A DNA stretch of 64,000 nt, taken from positions 25,292,257 through 25,356,256 of the forward strand of contig CM029379.1 of the NCBI GenBank assembly GCA_017165825.1, in the 5' to 3' direction. Both the position numbers and the translations under genes were made by a program. Source of the stretch: Hepsetus odoe. Lineage: Eukaryota > Chordata > Actinopteri > Characiformes > Hepsetidae. Each line of letters starts with the position of its first letter. The stretch's first letter is position 1. The notes below the pieces were generated by a model. That model did not search any database. It worked only from the letters and a program-made list of their open reading frames with translations, and was not told the DNA's origin. Below are positions 11,791-22,335 of the stretch, in pieces.

Positions 11791-12584
11791 GAATTTCAAC
11801 ACAAATTGAAGATCAATGCACTAAAGACAGACCTGATGTCTTAAAACAAAAACAACAAACAAAAAAAAAAAACAATGGTTTGAGCCTTTCTGACTACATC
11901 AAGTGTTACTACAGGCTGAATGAAAAACTGAAAGAAAAAGTAAAATAATTTTTTTTATCCCCAGCACAAGCCAAGGCGCTGGTTTAGCCCTGGAAACCTG
12001 AATACATAAAACACACCCTAGCGCACTTCAGAATGGACATTAAGTGCAGCACAAGGTGAAGCTTGAAAGAGCACCATTTGAAAGCTGGACTAAGTCTCTT
12101 TAGGTAGGTCTATCGATCTCAGGCTGAGATTGTTTTGGTCTCACTCGGGGAATATATGAGTATAACCCACGTCCAAGGGGTTTTATGGCACTTAGCTGAT
12201 GAAGTGAAGTGTAGAGAGAATAGAAATGCAGACGGGCGCGCGCGCACACACGTCAATAGGGGATGGGGTTTAGAAAGCTTGAGTGAATGATGGAAAAGAA
12301 GGGGGGAGCTTGGCATGCCTTAAAAAAAACCCCACATTTAACACAGAGCTTGATAGTCATGATTTTACATTATAGTGCCCATTACCACTGTCAGTAGTGC
12401 ATGAGAGGTGCTTGGCGCACGAGTGCATTTGATTAAACAAGATCGCATTAATTCAAATGATTCTTACGATAAGAACCAAGAATTACAGTCCCTTTAGAGT
12501 GTTGTTACCAGGTAACAACTGAATACTTCTCTCTGAATACTTTTCAGCCATAACTTTAAAGCACCAGTGCCTCTAAAACAGGTC

Positions 12585-12880
12585 CCCAACAGCTTCGGAC
12601 TACACAAGACCTTTGAGGATGTGCTGTGGTATCTGCTTCAAGATGTTTGCAGCAGGTCCTATAACTTTCAGGAATGGTTCGCACCTAGTCTGCAAGGTTG
12701 CTTGTTCAGGTCAAGGTAAAATCCACATGAATGCCAGGACTCAAGTTTTCCCAGCAGATCACTGACCAGATCATCACCGTCTCCGCTGCCTTTATGCCCA
12801 AAGTGCATCCTGATGCCACCTCTTTAGATGCATGCATGACCCTGGCCATCCACATAAGTAAAAGAAAATCTCAAATCATT
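12585..12880 (-). mobile_element. Tc1/mariner-like transposon relic
   Basis: It shares GTGCTGTGGTATCTGCT, CAAGATGTTTGCAGCAG and CCACATGAATGCCAGGAC with a very common fish Tc1/mariner family, and shares the first block with the copy at 32960-33470. The middle is deleted and the transposase frame (minus strand) is destroyed. Confidence 0.6.
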
Positions 12881-15770
12881 TTTTTTTTTCCTTTTCCTCC
12901 CACTTAACAACTGGCGACTGCTAATACAGTTCCACATAAAATGTGAAAAGTGGGGCTATAATTGGAATTGTATTACAAAATAAATACAATTTATGGACTG
13001 TGAAGTTAAAAATACTGTAAAACTGGCCAAATCAGTCCACCTCTAGCCTTCAGAAAATGACAGGGATTGAGGCTTCCAGGTGCAGTTCGAATAAGGGCAA
13101 CGGAGGAAACTCTTTCATGAAGAACAACAACTCGTGCTGAGGCACAAACTGGGACAGTGGTGTGAAGACAAGACGAAGAATAAAAGCGAGACAGACAGAG
13201 AGCCCAAAATGAAATGGAACGTCGGAGTACAAAGGAATCCACCCTGGCTTCCACTGACAGGGACATCAAAAAGGAGCGATCCAGCTTAATTGGCGCTGTG
13301 GACGTCCCCAAAGCATGCGGATCAGATACGGTAGTGCAGAAGCTGCAGCTTTATGCGAACTTTACATTGCCTGTTACCATGGCCATGCATATGTAAACAA
13401 TGCTAATTGGTGAGAGAGCTCATTTGCATGTTGCTTCCTTAAAGGACCGATTTATTGCACACATGGCAGTCAAATAGTCAACAGTCAGCAGCGCTCAGGT
13501 CAAATGATCAAGGAGAAGACAATCCGATACTTCTGCCAAACCTCAAAATTCACAGTAGAGGACAGCATACGAGGACTGAAGCGTGCATTTAGCACCTTGA
13601 TAGTCGATGGGGTTTAGTCTCCAATTGCCTGTTAGCCTTGTAGCTAACACCACAGCAAAAAACACCCAACTTGTCCTGGTTGACCGACCACATTTAGTGC
13701 AAAGAAGGAAACTGAGTGGTGTGGGCTGGGCGATTTCATTTCTCATCAAACTATTGCTTTAAAGATAAAGTAAAAGCCAAACTTAGATCAGCAGGATCGG
13801 GCAGCTTTGCTGCACGGCACAGTCGGACGAGCGGGCGGCCAGGAAGGCAGAGACGACTCTAATCATGGTGAGCGCGGAGCTGAAGCCATCTGCCACAATG
13901 ACGTCTCCCTTCAGACTGCAGCGGCGACACTGTGGAACGAAAACACACCTACGCAACCCCTGCTGGAGCAGGAGCGCAGCCAACCCGCAGGAACAAACAC
14001 TCCTGCACCGATCATACGGCTTGAGATGCATTTAAGCTTTTTGGGGCTTTCTGTTGTTCTGCCTGAGCAAATGTTTTGTACTGCTGAGAGGCTGATTCTT
14101 CCAGAAAGTCAAAATCCAACTCAGCTTAATGAGAGACTGCAGCACCTCAGTTCCTACCACGCCTACATTAGGAGCGTGTTACTCATTTACACTCACTTTT
14201 ATTCTGAGAAATGTGAGAAAAATCACACTGTCAGGACAGAGCGATTTAGAGAAGGTTAGCACGGTTGCAAATGCATTGTTCATTAGAAATCCTTTCCGTT
14301 TCTGTGGGCATGAAGCTTTGCAACTCTGACCAAGGAAGCTGACTCCACCTGATTTCACTGAACAGCCTCGGAGGAAGGATTCCCATTAAGTCAAATTGTG
14401 ACTTCGCCTGAATTTACTTGCTGACGGAAGCGGATATTTCAGGAGCTTTAATAAGGAAAAGCAGGCCTCCGTTGTGATGAGCAGAGAATGAAAAAACAGC
14501 CGCGTTTTATCTCCGTCGAGCTTTTACTTCCTGAAACATTGATAAACATTTAACATAAAAGTTCTGATCATACTGCCTTTCACGACAAATAGCACATCAC
14601 ATGAACTTCAGGTAAACTTCACCTTATCAGGCCTGGAGTTTAAACAGCGAAAGGAATACATTTTATAGGAAGCAAAGTGGAAATGGAGTCAGGAAGCGAT
14701 AAACAAGCGACAAACCCGTAACGTCTACTTTAACCAGGCAGATAAAGCCACAGCACAGGGTCAGCAGGAATCATCAATACTTCATTTACTGGGGGGGGTT
14801 GGTTTGACAGATAAAAAGGTAGAGCAATAAGAGGGAGCGGTAGAGTGAGGTAGATAGAGATGAAAAGAGGGTGGCACAGAAAGAGAGTGAGAGCGCGCCA
14901 GAGAGAGCGAGAGCGCGCGAGAGGGTGTCCCAGAGTGAGTATCGTTCTGGGCTTGCATTTCGTCTCTGTGTCCGGTGTGAATAATTGATGAGGACAATAA
15001 CGCGTACTTTTTCCAGACGAGTTCACGGCCGTGTTTTGGGAGCGCAGCTTGAGGGGGAGTGTAAGTGAAAATGTAACACGCACACGGAGGAGAAATGTGC
15101 CGTGGCACTCGGCTCCCCTGAGACAGAGCAAGGACGTGTAAAGAGGGAGGTAAGAGGGGACTCTTCCTGAAACTGAATCTGCTCAGGGGCACCGACCACG
15201 TGTCTAGGGTTCGATAAGAGCATAAATACATAAACAATAAATCAATACGTCAATACAAAAACAGACGAACCTTGAAGAGCGTCAATAAAAGATAAACTAG
15301 CAGCTTTTCATCACGGTCGAACACGAGCGCACGCTGTAATGGCTTAAGAAAGGCCACCCACTAAGAGGCATTGAAAAAATGAATATAAAAACACGTTATT
15401 ACATTATTTTGAGATAAAATGATATAATTCCAGACATTTTTACTCATCACGTGTTCCATCAACAGATTCTTTAACTATTTGTTATCTTTTTTTTTTTTTA
15501 GAAATAAGAAAAAATTGAATTGTTAGACAAAATATTTTGTAAAAAACTTTGTTAAAGGAATAAAATGTTTTAGATATTTAATCATGAGAAGTGTAACATC
15601 TATTGAGAAGTGTCTACACTCTATTGCTCGCAATCTAAGGGACACAGAGACTGGAAATGGTGTACAAACAAAACAGGAGGAGAATCAATGCAGGCAAATG
15701 CTACACAAATCCATGAATAAGAAAAGAACGGGGGCTCTTTCAGTAAATTGAGAAATGAAAATGTGCTGAC

Positions 15771-15884
15771 CTTTCCTGTGACAGCAGACCAGACTTTTAG
15801 CGTGTTGTCGTCTGAGCCACTGACGATACGGTTTCCACAAAACTGTAGACAAGTGATGACATGGTCGTCATGTCCTTTCAACAC
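15771..15884 (-). CDS. fbxw7: fbxw7 exon 7 (first WD40 blade)
   Basis: This exon has 114 bases and is phase 0 at both ends. The acceptor reads TTCTGCAG/GTG and the donor GGAAAG/GTCAGC. The 38 codons read VLKGHDDHVITCLQFCGNRI and end VWSAVTGK, which I recognise as the start of the FBXW7 propeller. The donor has C at intron position +3, so it is somewhat weak. The following intron (9.6 kb) is the largest in the gene as seen here. Skipping this exon would keep frame but delete a blade. Confidence 0.96.
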
Positions 15885-16184
15885 CTGCAGAATGAGAAAA
15901 AGAGAGGGGGTGGAAGAATGGGTAAATAAGCACTGGAAGGTGATCTTTCCATCTTTCCACACGTTTCAGAGAACAAACACACAGGTAATAAAGGAGAGGT
16001 GGAGAAATGAACTCGCTTCGTAAATGCGAAGCAATTCTTTGGCTGAAAGATTCTGTGCCAGAAAACAAAACAACTTAAAAAGGCCTTCGAATATGTTGAG
16101 GAATTAATGAGCGTTTTAATTCGATGTAATTGGATGAAATTAAATCAAGCTTGCACACGCTGTGACGAATCAAATAAACCCATT

Positions 16185-16250
16185 TTCCAGAGCCGACTGG
16201 GAATCGAAGCCAGAACCTTCTCGCTGTGGTGCGACGGCGCCAACAGGATG
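16185..16250 (+). repeat. Fragment of a widespread fish interspersed repeat
   Basis: GGGAATCGAAGCCAGAACCT and TCTCGCTGTGG match the end of the longer copy at 43444-43728 (GGGAATCGAACCCAGGACCT). Only about 65 bases remain. Confidence 0.55.
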
Positions 16251-16995
16251 TACGTTCGTGCAGACATTTATGCGATTTATGGTCTACGATGGATTCTGTC
16301 CCACAGAACTGAAACCAATCTACACATGAGAAGAATGAAAGGAAATGTGAAAAGAGGAATAAAACAGAACCACACAAAAAAGAGAGTAAGGGAGACGTAG
16401 CATGAGGTCGGACTGATGCATTGATTTTGCCTGCGCGTGTGCGGAATGTGCTGATACAGCGAATGATGCAGCATCTAAATAACACCAGGTACTGTGAAGA
16501 GACGGTTGCCACGGTTACATAACCCAGCCCCATCTGCCTCACACGGAAAATCGTTCCTGTCTAAATCTCCGGAGGCAGGATCTCAACTAAGCTCAGTCTC
16601 TCTTTAAACTCTTTTTTCAAAAACAACATGAACTAAAGTACGTCAACAGCGGCTGCTGTGAAAAGCCTTAAAAAAAAAAATAATTTTTTTTTAATTGTAT
16701 TCATGTTTACGGATAACTGTGAATCCACATCTCTAAGTACGGCTATTAGAGATTACTGACCTGCTCTACGCAGCTTGAGCTAAACCGAGGACGCTGCCCC
16801 GCCTTCCTTTTTATGAACTATTTATAACACAAAACTTAACAAGCCAGCAGCCAATAGTTTCAGCGTAAGGCAAACGTCACCAACGGAGCATTTCACAGTT
16901 TGGGGGGGGGTTGATCATCATCTTTTCAAATCCCTCCACTATTAAGTGCAAACAAAGTCATTCAAAGTCATCTTGATGCAGTTCTAGGTAAACAG

Positions 16996-17062
16996 TCTGA
17001 ACGGAACCAGACGTCTATCTCTGAATGCTCCCTCAGAGAAAGCTATTATATGAAATGGTTAT
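16996..17062 (+). repeat. Dispersed repeat family C, copy 2 (partial)
   Basis: GGAACCAGACGTCT followed by a CTCCCTCAGAGAA block and a GAAATGGTTATGG block parallels the first half of the copy at 45323-45450. Confidence 0.55.
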
Positions 17063-17297
17063 GGGGTTTACTGCTGGGTTTGAACGGGGAAAAAAAAAGC
17101 CATATTTGTGTTGGAGACACTTCCATGACCCCAACATTTCTCGTCAGACTCAAGAGAGCAATAGGAAAACCGCGAGACAGAGAGATCAAATGTAGGACGG
17201 GGATAACCCAGTGCAATAGAAGAGGAGAGAGGAGAAGAAAAAAAAACAAAAAAAAAACCGGAGTAAAAAGAAAATGTAGACATGCAAAGATAGTGAC

Positions 17298-17434
17298 CTT
17301 GGGTGATTTGAGGTCTCCTCTTCTCCAGTTCGTGTCTATTCTGTGCTGTCTGATGTAGGCACTCTTCCACGGACTATGGGTGAAACCAGGTTTGACCACT
17401 TTCCTCCTCTTGATGTGCAACGGCTCATCTATAC
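17298..17434 (-). CDS. fbxw7: fbxw7 exon 6 (linker between F-box and propeller)
   Basis: This exon has 137 bases: two bases complete a Gly codon, then come 45 codons ending LKSPK at an AAG/GTCACT donor. The acceptor is TTTGCTCAG/GTATAGATG. The translation contains IDEPLHIKRRKVVKPGF, HSPWKSAYIRQHRIDTNWRR and GDLKSPK, the helical linker that sets the distance between the SKP1-bound F-box and the WD40 domain. Compared with the remembered human protein there are conservative changes (KVI to KVV, FIHS to FTHS, RGEL to RGDL). The basic run HIKRRK is typical of the family. Confidence 0.96.
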
Positions 17435-19327
17435 CTGAGCAAACAGAAAAGGGCCATTAACTTCAGGTGCAAACACTGAATCAAGTAGAACATCGGCAAA
17501 CATTTCAACTAAGGTCAAAGGTTACCCGGTTACGGCATTAAAGCCTTACAAACGGAACCAATTTTAATGCGCTGTCCTCTCTCGTTCAAACAGAGCTTTT
17601 AAAGCGATCCCTTCACCAGACTATGCTGGGCAGTGCCGGTGGGGGACATGTGGACAAACCAACAGAGAGCGAACCAACAAGATCGCAGTTCCCTCCACTC
17701 GAACAAAAACGAACCGCCGAATACTTAAAGCAGCATGAGTCGTATGGTGCCGTGACCCACCGCTATGAGTCTTCTCCACCTTAATGAAGAGCTGGATGTG
17801 GCCTTGAGTGGGTTGAGAGAAGCTTCGGGGATGTTTTCACAAGAAAAGATTTGGGTGAATATTGACTTAGTGTCAGCAATGTTAGCCTGTTAGCTCCAGC
17901 TCAACACTACAGATGGACCGGCAGTATCGGGGAGAGGCAGGAAATTGTGTAAATATGATTTTCTGGCCAAACTCTGTCCTTTAAAGCGCTGTTGTGAGAT
18001 TTACACTCCCACTAACAGAGTTTATTTGTTCAGTTTGTTAAACCGGATTGGATTGAACACTAATAGTTCCAGTTTTAGCTGCAGGACTCTCTAAATCTGG
18101 GCTTTGCTGCCCAGGACAGAAAATCGTGTTACGCAAGTGAAAGTAAAATCTCTGTCCACTACACTACACCATTCGGCACTTACTGCAGCCAATCACTTTG
18201 GTGGAAAGCCTCCGCAGCATGAATCCTGGAGCCCAGCACTGCTTTAACTGCTCCTGCCCGGCTAATTCACCACAGCGGCTAATTAAAATGGCCTTTCACT
18301 CACTGGATTAGGGGTGTTAGTGTAAAACAAACACTGCAGAGATGAAGCATTTCACAATCTGCACTGTATCCGTTTGTGCTTTTTTAGCGCTAACAAAGCA
18401 GGGTTACATCGCCAGCTAATCAGAAACAGCTCCTTGAGCCGAATCAGGTGTTAGAGGTACGCTGGGTTCTGTCTTAAGACGTCTCTCTAACCGAACTTTT
18501 CCATGTTACATCATGAATGACTAACCAGAAAACATACATTAAAAAAAAACAAAGGAACTAATTTCAGAGACCCCTAAATGTAACATTACAGTGAAATTTG
18601 AGCACATACTATCTCAAGTTCCTGCCTTATTTAATAACTGTTTGCCTAAAATTAGCTTTCTTCTTTTTACACTTATTTTTTGTACCAATTTTTGCTTAAA
18701 TGTTAAACGTTTCCAGTGAAGATCACACAGGCTTCACTGCTACTCAAAACAGCTTAAAAACAAACAAACAAAAAAAAAAAACAGCCTCCCACGAGTTAAA
18801 AACATTTCCTAAAGCACAGATTTCTGAAGGGAGGTTTACACCTCTGCATAAAAACTATGACTACACTCTGCACTGAAGAGCAGAAACGAACACGTTTTAC
18901 TAGATGTTAGGACACCGCATTTATAAGGAAATACCACGATTACAAGCATGTAGTTCACATATTTTGCTGCGTCACTACACCCATTTATCCCATGAGCCTC
19001 CACGAGCTACAATGAGGAAAAATAAGCTGCGTTTGTGATGAGCAGTCCGAAACCACGTAGGGATAATAAATGAAATGCTGATCAAATCAAAATTCCATAT
19101 AGACATTCCATAAATTCAGTGATAGATGGTTGTGTGCTCCAACATATCGGACCTTAAACTGTGATATTTTTGTACCGACCCATTCCTAATCTGCAAGCAA
19201 TGTGGTCATTAGACCAGAGAATTATGAGATCTGAGTCACGTCGACAGCCCTGCCTTATGGCCACGCATGAATGTGATTCAACTGGCCTGTCAATCAAAGG
19301 TGCAACGCTGCTTTGTAATCTGCTCAC
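17435..19327 (-). other. fbxw7 intron 5
   Basis: This intron of 1893 bases is AT-rich and has one copy of a small dispersed repeat (17774-17867). No other element is recognised. Confidence 0.85.
17774..17867 (+). repeat. Dispersed repeat family D, copy 1
   Basis: CTCCACCTTAATGAAGAGCT begins a block of about 94 bases that aligns end to end, with scattered changes and small gaps, to 39105-39193. No coding potential or known element is recognised. Confidence 0.7.
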
Positions 19328-19451
19328 CTTCTTCCCTGCACTTCTCCCTCCACAGCAGGTTATCCTCAGCCAGGATGCGCCAGTATCGACATGTCTGAGC
19401 AGCCTGGAGCAAATCCTTCGGCTCCAGAAATGACAGAACGTACAAGGCCAA
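19328..19451 (-). CDS. fbxw7: fbxw7 exon 5 (main part of the F-box)
   Basis: This exon has 124 bases: 41 codons plus the first base of a Gly codon. The acceptor is CTCCTCTAG/TTGGCC and the donor GAAGAAG/GTGAGC. The translation LALYVLSFLEPKDLLQAAQT, then CRYWRILAEDNLLWREKCREE, is the F-box helix bundle that docks on SKP1, including the L-P-x-E-L-A-L start shared with exon 4 and the W-R-x-L-A-E-D turn. It corresponds to human residues of about 288-328. The CREEG end differs from human CKEEG as I remember it. Confidence 0.97.
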
Positions 19452-20132
19452 CTAGAGGAGGATGGAGAGAGAGTGTGAGACAGAGAGGATTAATTCTTCA
19501 TCCGCTGACAGTAACAATTCTATGCTTTAGGCCATTTTACATTAAACTGACGGTCTGATTTTAATTCCTCATCCTGTTTCTCCCTAATTAAAAATGCAAA
19601 CGCACCGGCAGAGGAGAGAGATGTTTTAAAATGGCAGTAGAGCCTGCAGCTTTGCTCTGTGTGCATGTGTGTGCTTTTTTAAAAATATTTATTTATTTAT
19701 TTTCTTTTTTTTTGGGCGGGGGGGGGGGGTGCAGAAAGAAATCCTGCCGTTAATAAAACTGTGTGTTTTACTAAAATGTCATATTAATACACACTGACGT
19801 ATAATTACAAATCAGAAACTTTTCAACATAAACAGCCTTTCATTCACACACAAAAAAAAAAAAAAAAAATCGAAAGAATGTCTGATGACCCTACGATAAA
19901 TGTATTCTACTCTCAGATTAAACATTATGAATCCATTTTTGTTTTTTCTTGTACATTATTTGAAAGTAGCAGCAGGTACTAGACCAAATGTTTCAGAAAA
20001 TTGTTTCAAAACAGAAAATCAAAACCTTATCCAAGCCATTTTTGGGGAGACAAGGACGCGTATCTACTTAAAGATGGCCTGTGCAAGACCATTTAACCTA
20101 TCATTGTATAATGATGTCTATAATGAAGAGTG

Positions 20133-20179
<47 letters not shown>
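19452..20179 (-). other. fbxw7 intron 4
   Basis: This intron of 728 bases starts on the transcript with GTAC followed by the CA repeat next to exon 4. It also contains an AT-rich patch with a G run (19716-19730) and a poly-A run (19852-19869). Confidence 0.85.
20141..20177. repeat. (TG)18 microsatellite at the exon 4 donor
   Basis: Thirty-six bases of pure TG on the plus strand end two bases from the donor dinucleotide of exon 4. In the transcript this is a CA repeat beginning at intron position +3 to +5. Confidence 0.98.
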
Positions 20180-20314
20180 CTCTTTGGGCAGCAAGGAGAT
20201 GAAATCTCTCTGGAACTGAGGCTCGATCACCTGCATCATGTGCTTCACCTGCGTGGGCTCACAGCTGTCAATCAGCTCGTCCAGCGCCAGCAGTTTCTCC
20301 GGCCCACTCCAGCT
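20180..20314 (-). CDS. fbxw7: fbxw7 exon 4 (dimerisation segment and start of the F-box)
   Basis: This exon has 135 bases (45 codons) and is phase 0 on both sides. The translation begins SWSGPEKLLALDELIDSCEP, continues TQVKHMMQVIEPQFQRDF and ends ISLLPKE. The first two thirds match the FBXW7 D domain, which mediates homodimerisation; the last ten residues open the F-box. It appears identical to the human protein as I remember it. The exon is bracketed by long dinucleotide tracts. In the transcript the upstream intron ends with (GT)n then TCGTACAG, and the donor is GAG/GTACAC running straight into (AC)n, with poor bases at +4 and +5. Skipping would preserve frame. See findings. Confidence 0.97.
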
Positions 20315-20321
20315 CTGTACG

Positions 20322-20322
<1 letters not shown>

Positions 20323-20361
<39 letters not shown>
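20323..20361. repeat. (AC)19 microsatellite at the exon 4 acceptor
   Basis: About 39 bases of pure AC on the plus strand begin nine bases from the exon 4 boundary. In the transcript this is a GU repeat where a polypyrimidine tract is expected. Confidence 0.98.
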
Positions 20362-20363
<2 letters not shown>

Positions 20364-20667
20364 ATACATGAATATGACAACACAGAAGACTAAAAAGACG
20401 AGCAGTTTGTCTGGCATTCACAAAAATCTTCTCTTCGCACAATATTCATGTCTGAGGTGGGTTTTCGTTTATTGCTGGTGCCAAATTCACAAGCGCATTT
20501 CAAGTTGCGTTTTATTTCCCAATTAAGCTGTACGATATGAACAAAGAAACAGTATCGTGAGAATATTGAACAGGATATTAACTCTCTTAACATCTTAAAC
20601 CCCGCCCCCCCATTGCTTGAAGAAGGAGTTCCTAAATTCCTCTTTTTTTTAATTCCAACATTTCAGA

Positions 20668-20908
20668 GGGGCAGCGTTGGCCTAGCGGTTAGGGACTGAA
20701 TCGTGGAGGGTCGTGGGTTGGAATACCAGAGTAGGCTGCCCTGAGGTACCTGGAGCAAGGTACCATCGCCATCACTGCTCCCTGGGCACTTTAAACAGCT
20801 GCCCCCTGCTGCACAATGTGTGGGGGTGAAATGCAGAGAACGGATTTCGTCGTGGTTCGTTGTGTGCTGTGCCGTGTTTCACGATGACAAAAATAGTCAC
20901 TTTCACTT
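20668..20908 (+). mobile_element. tRNA-derived SINE, family A, near full length
   Basis: Starts GGGGCAGCGTTGGCCTAGCG, has a drifted B box (GGGTTGGAATACC), the AAGGTACCATCGCCATCACT block, the CTGCCCCCTGCTGCAC block and the tail GTCACTTTCACTT. Confidence 0.9.
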
Positions 20909-21989
20909 CAACAAACAGTCTGTGTAAACCCCAGTATACACTTTGCTAAAACAACAGAAACGGTCCAGATAAGCTTAAGCTGGTGCACATCTATATATGT
21001 GCATGCGCACCTTCAACAAGAAACGCTTGGACAGAGGTAGACAAACAAAACAGCTACACCGGGTAGTCACGGAATATTGATTTTGGGCGGCTGACTAATG
21101 ACTCATGTCTATGCCATTTGATGTGGCCTGCAGGCAAACGACTGGCAGCTATTTCAGCAAAACTCGGGTTAGATTAGCAAACAAAGACTACAGAGGAGAA
21201 AATGGCACCGCTCCTGCAAAAGGATCAGTGAGAAATCTAACGTGCATTTCAGAACATCTGCTTAAAAGCCAGTTTTAACAAAACAACACGTAGCAGAGCA
21301 CAGGAAACTTCAAATTAATGTAGAATTAAAAGCAAAGGAGATTAAGCAGATTAAAGCAAAACGTGGCAGGATTTATGTGGCACGAAATTCAAGTAGAATT
21401 AAAACAAAGGAGATTAAGTAGAATGAAGCAAATTTATTTTTCCCCTGATCTACTAAAACAAACTGAAGCTGTGTAGGAAAATGTTTGATTTTAAGATTTG
21501 GGGGGTTCACCCAGTCACACTTTGTAATTCTGCAGGTCACTGGGCTTTTTTGTACGGTTCATTGTTGCAGAAGTGCTGGCACTTGTGGAGAAAGCATTCT
21601 TTTTAGATCCTAACGTTAACCATCTTCCTTCTTCTCTCTCTTCATGCAGGTATATGTTGCCCCACACTGGACTGTATACACCAACAGCACAGCTCCACAA
21701 GCAGGCAATTACATTACAGATCAAAGAATCTAGACAGAAAATAAGTGACGGTAGAGGTGCAGCGATACATCGATATCTTTACACTTGGAGTTCATTTTAG
21801 CTTTAATTTGCATTATGATGTGGGAATTATGCATCTATTATCTGAAAATATAAGGAAAAAACTGGGAGTCGCATTATAACAACATATTTTTGAGATCCTT
21901 TGTCATTTTAACATTATTAAAAATGCGCCCATCTTTAAAAAGTCGCCAGCACTGGCAGTTCCTCCATTTGTACTGGGTGCAGGACTCAT

Positions 21990-22145
21990 TCAAAGTCAGA
22001 GTCAGTTTTATTTATACAGCGCTTTTTACAACTGCTGTTGCAGCTTTACAGAATCCGGGTCCGAGCCCCAAGAGGGTAAGCCGAGGGCGACGGAGGCTGG
22101 AACTGGAGGAAGGAACTTTGGGAGGAACCGAGACTCAAACAAACC
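21990..22145 (-). mobile_element. LINE 3'-end fragment
   Basis: AGTCAGTTTTATTTATACAG with CGCTTTTTACAA, read on the minus strand, is a TTGTAAAAAGCG...ATAAATAAAACTGA tail like that of the plus-strand LINE at 24615-25215. It is followed by the CAGAATCCGGGTCCGAGCCC and GGGAGGAACCGAGACTCAAA blocks common in fish repeats. No coding part remains. Confidence 0.6.
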
Positions 22146-22193
22146 CAACATCACGTGTAATAAATGACACTCTTCACACAAAACACAGCTCAC

Positions 22194-22335
22194 CTGGAAG
22201 GTCCGGAGCCATTCCTGCAGGCCTGTGGGCGGCTGTATGGAGGTGATACGGCGTCTCTGCTGACCCTGACCATTAGCTGCCCGCAAGTCGCCAAATGTAG
22301 TGGGGGTGGACGGGTAAGGGACCAAACCTGTTGGA
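22194..22335 (-). CDS. fbxw7: fbxw7 exon 3 (N-terminal linker with Thr-Pro site)
   Basis: This exon has 142 bases: one base completes a Ser codon begun in exon 2, then 47 codons end WLRTFQ at CAG/GTGAGC. The acceptor is ACCTCACCCAG/TCCAACAG. A second AG lies eight bases further in but would break the frame, so the first was chosen. The translation runs PTGLVPYPSTPTTFGDLRAA, then NGQGQQRRRITSIQPPTGLQ. The STP site aligns with human T205, a Pro-directed phosphorylation site reported to control FBXW7 stability. The region before GLVP is about five residues shorter than human. Confidence 0.93.

Larger units (their letters stand above)
6166..15770 (-). other. fbxw7 intron 7 (largest intron)
   Basis: This intron of 9605 bases begins (transcript 3' end) with a CT tract. 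It contains a SINE of the second family (6324-6527), a long purine-rich tract (8980-9590), a GT repeat (9614-9648), a SINE of the first family (10251-10440), a dispersed repeat copy (10493-10596), a possible old transposon (11385-11790) and a Tc1/mariner-like relic (12585-12880). The rest, including 6530-8970 and 12880-15770, shows no exon, RNA gene or nameable element. Confidence 0.8.
15885..17297 (-). other. fbxw7 intron 6
   Basis: This intron of 1413 bases contains a short fragment of a widespread fish repeat (16185-16250) and a dispersed repeat copy (16996-17062). A poly-A/T patch lies at 16668-16700. Nothing coding is seen. Confidence 0.85.
20315..22193 (-). other. fbxw7 intron 3
   Basis: This intron of 1879 bases contains the dinucleotide tract at the exon 4 acceptor, a full plus-strand SINE (20668-20908) and a LINE 3'-tail fragment (21990-22145). 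From 20909 to 21989 I see nothing nameable. Confidence 0.85.

Noticed and set aside
22327..22335. Exon 3 acceptor at CCAACAG instead of CACCCAG
   Set aside because: With the only good exon 2 donor (phase 2) it shifts the frame and loses the PTGLVP block, while the first acceptor gives the expected protein.
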